Assembly (NCBI RefSeq): GCF_000473365.1 | Contig: NZ_KI421517.1 | Coordinates: 2,994,634-3,058,633, forward strand | Source of the DNA: Adhaeribacter aquaticus DSM 16391 | Lineage (GTDB): Bacteria > Bacteroidota > Bacteroidia > Cytophagales > Hymenobacteraceae | Direction of reading: 5' to 3' | Length of the DNA: 64,000 nt | Part shown: one piece after another, positions 56,745-64,000 of the stretch | Position numbering within the stretch: position 1 is the first letter of the stretch | Layout: the number at the start of each line of letters is the position of its first letter | Program-made: the position numbers and the translations under genes | The notes under the pieces: model-generated | The model's input: only the letters and a program-made list of their open reading frames with translations | Told to the model about the DNA's origin: nothing | Database searches by the model: none

Positions 56745-57065
56745 TTAGGTGAGGTATTGAGCCACGGTACTACCCATAATGCCGTTTCCTCCGGCAACTA
56801 ATACCGTTTTTGTTGCTCAAAATCTATAGGTTTGTACTTTATTATACTGAAATTGGTTTTAGTACTTCTGCTACAGCCTCTCCCAAGGCTGAATCTTGAT
56901 TCGCTTTATTATAGCAGGTAAAGTGTTTTTTTACCATTGCACCTAATTAGCTGTTCCAGAGTTTCCCGTTTGGATCGTACTGGCGGCCACTTTATTTAAA
57001 CCACCCAGTTTTCCTAGACGGTGCTGCAGCTTATGGTAAACAGATTTCCCAAATGCGGCAATGGT
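56745..57065 (-). pseudogene. decayed coding fragments, including an SDR-type Rossmann N-terminus
   Basis: Three minus-strand fragments in different frames with stops between them. 57065-56943 reads a stop-bounded segment with AAFGKSVYHKLQHRLGKLGG. 56937-56842 is an ATG-started 31-codon frame (MVKKHFTCYNKANQDS...). 56816-56745 encodes TKTVLVAGGNGIMGSTVAQ, a GxxGxxG nucleotide-binding motif of an atypical short-chain dehydrogenase/NmrA-like protein that stops after ten more residues' worth of codons. GC content and codon use look like former coding DNA. The parental genes cannot be named further. The remnant ends where the aldo/keto reductase begins, consistent with a deletion that joined the two. 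Confidence 0.5.
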
Positions 57066-57460
57066 TTAAAGGGCTAAGGTGGCTTCAATCAGCCTGAGGA
57101 TATATTTAACCGCCTCCTATTCCTGGTGCCATTTAAAATGAAAAACTATAAATAATATTAAAAGGAAAAGATTGGTTTAATGCGGCTGATTTGCTCCGTA
57201 AAATCGCTTTGCGGAATTGCTTAGGCAACTGGTTGTAAAAGGAAATTAATCTATCATTTCTCCACCATATAATGTTGTAAATTGCTCCGGAAGCGAACGA
57301 AAGGTGTACTAAAAGCGAACGTTATTAAAAAGAAAACTATCTTAACTTGTTGACTACTATGTATATAAATAGTTGGTATATTTTTTATGCCCTTGTTTAA
57401 TGGTAGTTCTTTATAAAAGCCTTGAATGTAAGAAGATTGCTCATTATTTGAAATAAGCTT
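57066..57460. other. intergenic region upstream of the permease gene
   Basis: 395 bases. The left part continues the decayed coding region (a frame with EAVKYILRLIEATLAL before a stop is seen at about 57068-57115). The right part is AT-rich and must hold the promoter of the permease gene; no clear promoter match was found. Confidence 0.4.
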
Positions 57461-59818
57461 ATGTTACTTAATTACTTCAAAATTGCTTTCCGTAACCTAA
57501 CCCGGCAAAGAGGTTATTCTTTCCTGAATATTGCAGGGCTTTCTTTAGGTCTGGCCACCAGTTTACTCATTCTGCTTTGGGTGATAGATGAACTTCGGTA
57601 TGACGGCTTCCATAAGCAAATAGATAAGCTTTACGTGGTATTACACAATTTGAATTTTTCGAACAATGAGGTGAGAACCGGACCCGATACCCAGGGATTG
57701 CTGGCCCCGGCGCTGAAAGAAACTTTTCCTGAAATAACCGATGCCACGCGGGTATCTTTTGCTCAGGAAAGAATTTTAAAAGTAGGTAATAAAAGTTTTA
57801 AAGAACAAGGTCATTTTGCTGATCCTAATTTTTTCCGGTTGTTTTCTTTTCCTTTGGTGGCAGGAAACTCCCAAACAGTTCTCCAAAATATTTCTTCTAT
57901 TGTTATCTCCCAATCGCTGGCACGAAGGCATTTTGGAAACGAGCAACAAGCACTAGGGAATGTAATTCAGGTGGATGGAACAGATAAATTCACGGTATCG
58001 GGTGTATTTAAAGATGTTCCGGAAAACTCTTCTTTACAATTTGATTATGTACTTCCTTTCGAGGTGCTGTTCCAGCATAATCATTGGTTAAGTGATTGGG
58101 GAGCCAGTTCTATCCAGACTTTTGTTTTGCTCCAAGAAACCGCGGAGGCAGAAGTAGTAGATAAGAAAATTAAGAACTTTATACAATCTAAATTCAACGG
58201 TTCTATTTCTACTTTAATGCTGCAGCCCTTAAAACAGTTTTATTTATATGATAAATTTGAAAATGGGAGGCCAACGGGAGGCCGGATTGTTTATGTGCGC
58301 TTGTTCTCGGTAGTAGCAGCCTTTATTTTGTTAATTGCTTGCATTAATTTCATGAACCTGGCTACTGCCCGCGCCTCGCAACGAGCCAAAGAAGTAGGTG
58401 TGCGGAAAGTAATTGGTGCCAACCGGGCTTCCCTGATAAGTCAGTTTTTAATTGAATCCTTTTTTCTGGCGGTTATAGCCATGAGTATTGCCTTGTTGGT
58501 GGTAATCTATGTGTTACCATTTTTCAATCAGTTAACCCAGAAGCAAATAAGTATACCTTTTGGTAACCCAATTTTCATCTTAGGCTTAATTGGCATTATT
58601 TTGCTTACCAGCTTGGTATCCGGCAGCTATCCGGCTTTTTTCTTATCCTCCTTTCATTCCGGGCAAATTATAAAAGGTACAATCAATACAGGCACCCGGC
58701 AGTCTTATCTGCGGCAAGGGTTGGTTATTTTTCAGTTTATACTCTCCACAGGCCTAATTGTAGCAACAGTAGTGGTATATCAGCAAATACAGTACATGAA
58801 AAATAAAGATTTAGGCTTGGTGCAGGAGAATCTAATTTATTTCAAGGGTGGAGCAGGTATCTTAAATCATTTTGAGGCTTACGAGACAGAACTTCTTAAA
58901 CAGCCGGGTATTAGCCAGGTAGCCCTCTCCAGTCAGGATTTGCTAGGCGGTGGGAATACCTCCCAAAGCCTGGATTGGGAAGGTAAGAATCCAGCCGATA
59001 TCGTTTCTTTCCAGGTGATTTACGCTAACCACGAATTTCTAACAACAATTGGCGCCAAGCTGAAAGAGGGCCGAAATTTTTCCCCTGATTTTGCAACCGA
59101 TAGCCTGCACTATCTGGTTAATGAAAGTGCCGGAAAAGTAATGGGTATGCAGCAGCCCATTGGCCAGAAAATTCGGTTTCAGGGCCGGGAAGGAAAGATC
59201 ATTGGTCTGGTAAAAGATTTTCATACCAGCACCCTGCATGAACCCATTATGCCCGTTATTATTACCCTCCGCCCGATAGATGTCCAGATGGTTTATGCAC
59301 GTACCAAGCCCAATCAAGCTCAGGTAGCTATTGCCAGCCTTCAGAAAATGCATACCCAGTTTGAACCCGCAGCCCCGTTTGAATACCATTTCCTGGACCA
59401 AAGTTTCGACCAGATTTACCGGCGTGATATGCTAGTGAGTACACTGGCTACTGGTTTTTCTTTTATTACTATTTTTATTTCCTGCCTGGGCCTATTTGGC
59501 CTAGTAACCTTCACGGTGCAGCAGCGCCGCAAAGAAATAGGTATTCGTAAAGTAGTGGGGGCCTCGGTAGCTCAAATTGTGGGACTGCTTTCCAAAGACT
59601 TACTTAAATTGGTTCTGATTGCAAACCTGGTTGCCTGGCCGCTAGCAGGTTGGGTTATGCACCAGTGGCTCCGGGATTTTGCTTACCGTATTAATATCAG
59701 CCTGTGGGTGTTTGCTATAGCAGGATTGGCAGCCTTGCTAATTGCGTTTCTAACCATCAGTTTCCAGGCGGTAAAAGCCGCCATTGTCAATCCGGTAAAC
59801 TCCTTACGGAATGAATAA
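57461..59818 (+). CDS. MacB/FtsX-type ABC transporter permease
   Basis: A 785-residue inner-membrane protein of the FtsX/MacB family. A cytoplasmic start (MLLNYFKIAFRNLTRQRGY) is followed by helix 1 (NIAGLSLGLATSLLILLWVI), a periplasmic MacB core domain, three helices around residues 287-445 (VAAFILLIACINFMNLATA and following), a second periplasmic domain, and three C-terminal helices from about 675 (ATGFSFITIFISCLGLFGL). The RKEIGIRKVVGA motif after helix 5 is the coupling element that contacts the ATPase. No ATPase gene is adjacent, as is common for these Bacteroidota permeases. It probably takes part in envelope efflux or lipid/peptide transport. Confidence 0.9.
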   Translation: MLLNYFKIAFRNLTRQRGYSFLNIAGLSLGLATSLLILLWVIDELRYDGFHKQIDKLYVVLHNLNFSNNEVRTGPDTQGLLAPALKETFPEITDATRVSFAQERILKVGNKSFKEQGHFADPNFFRLFSFPLVAGNSQTVLQNISSIVISQSLARRHFGNEQQALGNVIQVDGTDKFTVSGVFKDVPENSSLQFDYVLPFEVLFQHNHWLSDWGASSIQTFVLLQETAEAEVVDKKIKNFIQSKFNGSISTLMLQPLKQFYLYDKFENGRPTGGRIVYVRLFSVVAAFILLIACINFMNLATARASQRAKEVGVRKVIGANRASLISQFLIESFFLAVIAMSIALLVVIYVLPFFNQLTQKQISIPFGNPIFILGLIGIILLTSLVSGSYPAFFLSSFHSGQIIKGTINTGTRQSYLRQGLVIFQFILSTGLIVATVVVYQQIQYMKNKDLGLVQENLIYFKGGAGILNHFEAYETELLKQPGISQVALSSQDLLGGGNTSQSLDWEGKNPADIVSFQVIYANHEFLTTIGAKLKEGRNFSPDFATDSLHYLVNESAGKVMGMQQPIGQKIRFQGREGKIIGLVKDFHTSTLHEPIMPVIITLRPIDVQMVYARTKPNQAQVAIASLQKMHTQFEPAAPFEYHFLDQSFDQIYRRDMLVSTLATGFSFITIFISCLGLFGLVTFTVQQRRKEIGIRKVVGASVAQIVGLLSKDLLKLVLIANLVAWPLAGWVMHQWLRDFAYRINISLWVFAIAGLAALLIAFLTISFQAVKAAIVNPVNSLRNE

Positions 59819-60021
59819 TCTAAATATATATTTGCATAAGCTTATTCCGGAATTAAGAAGTGTTGTAATTATATAATGTCTTAGTTGGTTTAACCAGCCT
59901 ACGCTAAACAAGATGAAGGGCGAATGCTATAATGGATTAAAATGATAATATATTTAATTCGAACTTTTTATAGCCCCAAAAGTTAGCCCAGTAAATTTAT
60001 GTATGTAAAATAAAAGAGGGA

Positions 60022-60150
60022 ATGGGGTATTTAATTTTATTGTTGGCCGGAAGTTGTTATAGTAACAAAGGAATACCAGCGGCTAGTAAGCAATCAGTTA
60101 TACTTTTCAATACACCACCCCTACAAGTAGTCGAAAAATATTCTTTTTAG
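60022..60150 (+). CDS. small putative lipoprotein fragment, 42 aa
   Basis: ATG-started 42-codon frame with a purine-rich AAAGAGGGA just upstream as ribosome site. The product starts MGYLILLLAGSCYSNKG, a short lipoprotein signal with lipobox LAGSC. It ends in YSF and a TAG; the frame after the TAG stays open for another 23 codons (KPHKLYFYDSLKF...), so the TAG could be a nonsense mutation in a slightly longer gene. Too short for a firm call. Confidence 0.3.
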   Translation: MGYLILLLAGSCYSNKGIPAASKQSVILFNTPPLQVVEKYSF

Positions 60151-60229
60151 AAGCCCCATAAATTATACTTCTACGATTCCCTTAAATTCAGGAATGTTAT
60201 GCCTTGTAAATTAAAAATATAAAACAGAA

Positions 60230-60373
60230 ATGCAATTGCCGGATTTCAATATTATTATTGGAGAAATAGCAAAGGTGGGCCTTGAAAAAAGTATTATCTA
60301 TAAATTACTAAATGTAAAAATCTTACAGATAAACAACGGTCGTAGAAGGTATGTAAAACTATATATAATTTAA
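60230..60373 (+). CDS. small hypothetical protein, 47 aa
   Basis: ATG-started frame of 47 codons (MQLPDFNIIIGEIAKVGLEK..., basic C-terminus with GRRRYVKLYII). No Shine-Dalgarno sequence and no recognisable domain. It could be a helix-turn-helix fragment or chance. Confidence 0.2.
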   Translation: MQLPDFNIIIGEIAKVGLEKSIIYKLLNVKILQINNGRRRYVKLYII

Positions 60374-60494
60374 CTTATCAACCTCCTTATAAGCACTCCA
60401 GTTTTGATTTATGGAATTATGGTTATACTTGCCTCATAACCATAAAAGCAAACGTTATTGGCTATGATTAATACTTTTACGCTGTTGTTGCAAT

Positions 60495-60535
60495 AAAAAA
60501 GCGGCCTTTTCACTGCATTTAGTGAAAAGGCCGCT
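60495..60535 (-). terminator. intrinsic terminator after tRNA-Leu
   Basis: Perfect 15-bp stem, positions 60500-60514 and 60521-60535 with a 6-base loop, followed on the minus strand by TTTTTTATTG. It lies 4 bases past the 3' end of the tRNA and probably ends the hscB-tRNA transcript. Confidence 0.88.
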
Positions 60536-60539
60536 GAAG

Positions 60540-60623
60540 TACCCAGAGCCGGGGTCGAACCGGCACATCCGTGAAGATATTGGTGTTTGAGACCAACGCG
60601 TCTACCGATTCCGCCATCTGGGC
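60540..60623 (-). tRNA. tRNA-Leu (anticodon CAA)
   Basis: 84-base class II tRNA on the minus strand. Acceptor arms GCCCAGA and TCTGGGT pair (with one G-U), the anticodon stem TTGGT/ACCAA encloses the loop CTCAAAC, giving anticodon CAA for leucine UUG codons. A variable arm (TATCTTCACGGAT) and T-arm GCCGGTTCGACCCCGGC are present. The CCA end is not encoded. It starts 9 bases after the hscB stop and ends at the terminator at 60495-60535. Confidence 0.95.
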
Positions 60624-60632
60624 AGGCAATCC

Positions 60633-61169
60633 TTAACTGGATTGGGTTGCAAACTTAGATAAACTTTCCTGAATTCGCAACAAGTATTTTTTCTTTAAAT
60701 AATAGGTTTCTACCTGCTGTAGGGCCTCATCTTTGGTAAATCCTTCTAATATAGGATATTGCTGAAAAACTGGCTGAATATCGGCTTCCAAGGCGGCGCT
60801 ATTCCCAATGACTTGCTGACTAACTTTCTCGAAGGAGGCTTTGTCAAAACTGGATTCCAGTTCCTTAATCTGCTCATTCAGTTCCTTCATTTGCTTCAGG
60901 AAGTCCTCAGGCAGGTCCTGATTTTCGCCTTCTTCCAGCAAACCATAATGTTGCAAAATGTATTGCGTGCGTAAATCAGGATTGCTGAGCGTGTGGTATG
61001 CATTGGTGTTTTGCGTAGAAAGGGCCTGTATTTCCTGTTGCTTCTCCGGGCTTTCGGTCACATAAGAATCTAGGTGGTATTGACGGGTAAGTTCGTCATA
61101 TTTATTTTTCACCTGCTTTTCATCCAAAAGGAAGCCTTCCTGCAGGCCATAAAATTCAAAGTAATTCAC
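60633..61169 (-). CDS. hscB: HscB-type Fe-S cluster J-domain co-chaperone with HLD instead of HPD
   Basis: A 178-residue protein of the HscB family, which in known systems recruits the scaffold IscU to the Hsp70 HscA during iron-sulfur cluster assembly. The N-terminal J domain is MNYFEFYGLQEGFLLDEKQVKNKYDE..., with YHLDSY (residues 31-36) where the J domain normally has HPD. The Pro is replaced by Leu, which in other J proteins abolishes Hsp70 stimulation. The C-terminal helical bundle (about 90-178) matches the IscU-binding part. Its stop lies 9 bases before tRNA-Leu, suggesting co-transcription. Confidence 0.85.
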   Translation of the reverse strand: MNYFEFYGLQEGFLLDEKQVKNKYDELTRQYHLDSYVTESPEKQQEIQALSTQNTNAYHTLSNPDLRTQYILQHYGLLEEGENQDLPEDFLKQMKELNEQIKELESSFDKASFEKVSQQVIGNSAALEADIQPVFQQYPILEGFTKDEALQQVETYYLKKKYLLRIQESLSKFATQSS

Positions 61170-61617
61170 AGTTATATCTGGGTTTCGGGTTTATGCAATT
61201 GGCAACTTTATAAGGGGGTATAGTATTAGTTATTCCTTTCTAAGTTGTTTTGCTTTATACGTTGGCTAATTACTTTTTTGTTAACCATGCTCCTGGGGTT
61301 AATGGCTTCCTCAAAAAGTTTACAACTGCTTGTAGTTAAAATTTAACTGGTGCAGGTATAAAATTTTACTGGGTTTGGTAAATTTTTCTGCTGACCAAGA
61401 GTTACTAGGAATAGCTTTTGCAAATATAAATATTTGCGCTTCTGAAGGTTATAAACAGGTACTTCTAAAACCAGGTGGGTGTTCCTGAATTTAATACTCC
61501 CTGACCATTTTTATTTTGTGTTGGCACCAAAAGCTGCTTGCAAAATCGGATTATTTAACTACATTTAGTTAAAGCTAATTCGTGTTGCCTGATCCTTAAT
61601 TATAATACAGACAAGAC
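61170..61617. other. intergenic region, no gene seen
   Basis: 448 bases between hscB (start side) and the SAM hydroxide adenosyltransferase (stop side), both on the minus strand. No open frame or RNA gene; a short 8-bp hairpin TTTAACTA/TAGTTAAA at 61554-61573 could be a weak terminator for the upstream gene. Confidence 0.4.
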
Positions 61618-62391
61618 CTAGGCAACAGGAAAAAAACTAATATCCACGCGGGCATCAAAGTATAGACCCAGTAGTTCCGAGGCATGGCCTTTGTTGATGC
61701 CAATACTCAGGTAGTTTTGGCTGGTAAATACGCAAACGCAGTCACCTTCGTCTACGGCATTAAAGTTAGCCGAGATTTGGTCTACAGTTTCACGGCCAAA
61801 ACGGATTTTAAACTGGCGGCCATGGCCGATGGCATCAATGCTGTCGCGGGAAATATCTGTTATTAAATTGCCATAATGGTCTACGTGAATAACATGTCCG
61901 GTAATCTGGTGGTCGCTCAGACGGAGTTGGCGGTTTAGTAGTTCGCGCATCACGTGGCTTTCCGGACCTAATTCCTTAAGGTCGCCGCCTTGCGCCAGAA
62001 AAGCAGCCGCCGGAGCCAGAATATCCTTGGCCGGATGAGCTAAGAGATCTTGCGCTGGAAGTTCTACCATATAGTCGGGTCGCGACTCAGTGAGTAATGA
62101 CAAAATGCCATTGTCGGCAGCCAGGAAGTAATGACCCTGAAATTTAATGGCATGAAACCGGCCTTCGCGGGTGCCTTGAGAGTCAACAGCTACTAGGTGT
62201 ACGGTGCCTTCCGGAAAGTCTCGGAAAACGGATTGCAGGACGTGTACGCCGTGGACAATGTTAAAAGGCTCTATGGCGTGCGATATGTCTATAACCTGCA
62301 CTTGCGGCGCGTTTTTCAATAGACTGGCTTTTACCGCGGCCACGTAATGGTCGGTGTATCCAAAGTCAGATAAAAACGTAATCAGTGGCAT
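61618..62391 (-). CDS. SAM hydroxide adenosyltransferase (DUF62)
   Basis: A 257-residue cytoplasmic enzyme related to fluorinase/chlorinase. It uses water to cleave S-adenosylmethionine to adenosine and L-methionine. The start MPLITFLSDFGYTDHYVAAVK is typical; Asp9 and Asp15 and the following HAIEPFNIVHGVHVL and HLVAVDSQG match the substrate pocket, and the C-terminal barrel-like domain starts around residue 170. The ATG at 62391 is preferred over an upstream GTG (62412). A -7 element TATTTTTG lies at 62428-62435 on the minus strand, about 40 bases upstream of the ATG, without a clear -33. Divergent from phoH. Confidence 0.9.
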   Translation of the reverse strand: MPLITFLSDFGYTDHYVAAVKASLLKNAPQVQVIDISHAIEPFNIVHGVHVLQSVFRDFPEGTVHLVAVDSQGTREGRFHAIKFQGHYFLAADNGILSLLTESRPDYMVELPAQDLLAHPAKDILAPAAAFLAQGGDLKELGPESHVMRELLNRQLRLSDHQITGHVIHVDHYGNLITDISRDSIDAIGHGRQFKIRFGRETVDQISANFNAVDEGDCVCVFTSQNYLSIGINKGHASELLGLYFDARVDISFFPVA

Positions 62392-62489
62392 AAGATAGAA
62401 TTTTATTAGCACGCTTTTTGTTAATTACAAAAATAGGAATATTTTTAAATAGAAATTAATATAGTTCACCATATATAGTAAATAAGCAT

Positions 62490-63479
62490 TTGGTAGAAAA
62501 AGTTATAACCTTAGAAAACATCTCGCTAATAGATTTCCTAGGGGTTGAAAATCAGAATATAAAGCAACTGGCAGCTGCATTTCCAAGCAGCAAGATTACC
62601 TCCAGGGGCAATGAAATAAAAATTCAGGGTAAAACGCCTGAAATCACCAAGATCAATGAGATCCTGACTTCGCTGATAGATCATTATCATAAGTTTGGTC
62701 AGATAAACCAGAAAAGTGTGAATAAATATATAGCGCCGGATGGCGACGTGGATGAGGATGTAATTGCTACTTCGCCGGACGTATTGTTGTACGGCAGCAA
62801 AGGCGGCCTTATAAAAGCTAAAACCGCTAACCAGCAGCGCCTGGTAGATGCGGTTGAAAAACACGATTTAGTATTTGCTTTAGGTCCGGCCGGTACTGGT
62901 AAGACTTATATATCAGTAGCATTAGCCGTACGGGCACTAAAAAATAAGGAGGTTAAAAAAATTATTATTTCACGTCCGGTGGTGGAGGCAGGCGAAAGTC
63001 TTGGTTTCTTACCTGGCGACATGAAAGAAAAAGTTGATCCTTATCTGCGCCCGATATATGATGCGCTAGAAGACATGATTCCGGTTGAGAAGCTGAAATA
63101 TTACTATGAGAACAAAATAATCGAAATTGCGCCGCTGGCTTATATGCGGGGCCGTACTCTAAATAATGCATTTGTGTTATTAGATGAAGCCCAGAATACC
63201 ACCCCAATGCAGATTAAAATGTTTATGACCCGGATGGGGCCAAGCTCAAAAGTAATGATTAACGGCGACCGGTCTCAGATTGATTTACCTAGCAAAGTTA
63301 AATCTGGCTTAATAGAAGCAATCCAGGTGCTGAAAAACGTGCAAGGCATTGCCATGGTAGAAATGTCAGCCGAAGATGTTGTTCGTCACCGCTTGGTAAA
63401 ATCTATTATTGAGGCTTACAGCAAAGCTGATGAGCAATCCAAAGATAGAGCCGCCGACCGCAATCCTGTTCAAGGGTAG
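62490..63479 (+). CDS. phoH: PhoH-family ATPase
   Basis: Cytoplasmic ATPase of 329 residues, linked in other bacteria to phosphate starvation or RNA metabolism. The N-terminal ~110 residues form a KH-like domain (FPSSKITSRGNEIKIQGKTP). The P-loop ATPase follows with Walker A GPAGTGKT (132-139), the ISRPVVEAGESLGFLPGD motif, Walker B AFVLLDEAQN and the sensor RMGPSSKVMINGDRSQIDLP. It starts with TTG (62490); no ATG is available, and related proteins start with the same VEKVITLEN sequence. It shares a 98-base divergent promoter region with the SAM hydroxide adenosyltransferase and is followed by a terminator at 63538. Confidence 0.92.
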   Translation: MVEKVITLENISLIDFLGVENQNIKQLAAAFPSSKITSRGNEIKIQGKTPEITKINEILTSLIDHYHKFGQINQKSVNKYIAPDGDVDEDVIATSPDVLLYGSKGGLIKAKTANQQRLVDAVEKHDLVFALGPAGTGKTYISVALAVRALKNKEVKKIIISRPVVEAGESLGFLPGDMKEKVDPYLRPIYDALEDMIPVEKLKYYYENKIIEIAPLAYMRGRTLNNAFVLLDEAQNTTPMQIKMFMTRMGPSSKVMINGDRSQIDLPSKVKSGLIEAIQVLKNVQGIAMVEMSAEDVVRHRLVKSIIEAYSKADEQSKDRAADRNPVQG

Positions 63480-63537
63480 TTTTAACTATTTATTGTAATC
63501 AGTAGTATTTTTGCGGCAGCTTTGCCGTATCCTAAAG

Positions 63538-63578
63538 AATCTTTTGGTTGTATAAACTGCAATCAAAAGATTTTTTTA
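63538..63578 (+). terminator. intrinsic terminator after phoH
   Basis: Stem AATCTTTTGGTTG (63538-63550) with CAATCAAAAGATT (63560-63572), one G-U pair, followed by TTTTTTATTT. It ends the phoH transcript before the GNAT gene. Confidence 0.82.
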
Positions 63579-63602
63579 TTTTTAAAACCTTTAGTAGATT
63601 TC

Positions 63603-64000
63603 ATGATTACCATTACCAAAATTACGGATAAATCGGATTTGGAGGCCGCTTATGCTGTGCGGGAAAAAGTTTTTGTAGAAGAACAGCAAGTGCCCCGCGA
63701 AGAAGAGTACGATGAATTTGAGGAGATCGCCCAACATTATTTAGCCAGGTACAATACTATTCCTTGCGGAGCTGCCCGCTGGCGTAAAACAAATAAGGGC
63801 ATAAAACTGGAGCGTTTTGCTGTTTTGGCTGATTACCGTAATAAAGCAATAGGAAGTCGCATTCTGGAGCAAGTGCTGCAAGATGTAAAAGCAGCCTACC
63901 CCAATGAGGTGGTTTATTTGCATGCACAAGTGCCAGCCGTTCCTTTTTATGGACGTCAGGGTTTTGTGGCAGAAGGACCTATGTTTAGTGAGTGCGATAT
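63603..64000 (+). CDS. GNAT-family N-acetyltransferase, 5' part (runs off window)
   Basis: Frame open from ATG at 63603 to the window edge (132 codons seen). The start MITITKITDKSDLEAAYAVREKVFVEEQ is typical of the ElaA/YjcF-like branch of GNAT enzymes. The acetyl-CoA motif A is around FAVLADYRNKAIGSRIL, and the later strand YLHAQVPAVPFYGRQGFV is the usual motif B. It transfers an acetyl group from acetyl-CoA to an unknown amine. The gene follows phoH after a terminator, so it has its own promoter. Confidence 0.85.
   Translation, partial: MITITKITDKSDLEAAYAVREKVFVEEQQVPREEEYDEFEEIAQHYLARYNTIPCGAARWRKTNKGIKLERFAVLADYRNKAIGSRILEQVLQDVKAAYPNEVVYLHAQVPAVPFYGRQGFVAEGPMFSECD

Larger units (their letters stand above)
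59819..60494. other. intergenic region with two tiny open frames
   Basis: 676 bases between the permease and the tRNA terminator. AT-rich. Contains two small candidate genes listed separately (60022 and 60230) and no RNA gene or repeat. Confidence 0.4.

Overview
The window looks like chromosome of a Bacteroidota bacterium, most likely Cytophagales and perhaps Hymenobacteraceae (an Adhaeribacter-like organism is my guess). The reasons are three TonB-dependent receptors with N-terminal carboxypeptidase-regulatory-like domains (one of them Oar-like), a HemJ-type protoporphyrinogen oxidase, a Bacteroidota-style PhoH, weak Shine-Dalgarno sequences and AT-rich intergenic DNA. The genus is not proven by anything here. 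No insertion sequence, CRISPR array, rRNA gene or intact prophage was seen.

Layout. 1-9.7 kb: the 3' part of metG, hemJ, a TonB receptor, a YciI-like protein with a D-2-hydroxyacid dehydrogenase, an HMA-fold protein that has lost its metal-binding cysteines, an ABM-domain monooxygenase and an LEA2-like membrane-anchored protein. 9.8-15.8 kb: two cyanophycinase-family peptidases (one cytoplasmic, one exported), a HigA-N-terminus-like mini-protein, an MFS organic-anion transporter, a secreted protein with two repeats and an exported dienelactone hydrolase. 15.9-41.8 kb: a 23-gene exopolysaccharide locus, all on the minus strand. It is read from wza and wzc through a Wzx flippase, 13 glycosyltransferases, 5 acetyl/acyltransferases, a Wzy/WaaL-type polymerase and a VanZ-like protein, and it ends at a strong palindromic terminator. 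About 1.07 kb of gene-free AT-rich DNA precedes wza. 42.8-52.5 kb: a TRIC/YadS-type channel, a beta-propeller/phosphoesterase fusion next to a TonB receptor, and a large Oar-like receptor. 53-57.4 kb: a HEPN-like gene with an in-frame stop near its start, a lipoprotein metallo-beta-lactamase-fold hydrolase, a Tat-exported aldo/keto reductase and a patch of decayed coding sequence. 57.4-64 kb: a MacB/FtsX-type permease, tRNA-Leu(CAA) directly behind hscB, a SAM hydroxide adenosyltransferase, phoH and the 5' part of a GNAT acetyltransferase.

How the genes fit together. The main coherent system is a Wzx/Wzy-type polysaccharide pathway. Sugars are assembled on a lipid carrier by cytoplasmic glycosyltransferases, decorated by acetyl/acyltransferases, flipped by Wzx, polymerised by the O-antigen-ligase-family protein, length-controlled by the Wzc tyrosine kinase and exported through the Wza lipoprotein. 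The locus shows no initiating phosphoglycosyltransferase and no nucleotide-sugar synthesis genes, so these must lie elsewhere. I did not find a convincing wholly new system. The most unusual items are the probable nonsense mutation in the HEPN-like gene, the HLD instead of HPD motif in HscB, the cysteine-less HMA protein, competing hairpins between wzc and wzx, and a 28-bp perfect stem at 44.07 kb.
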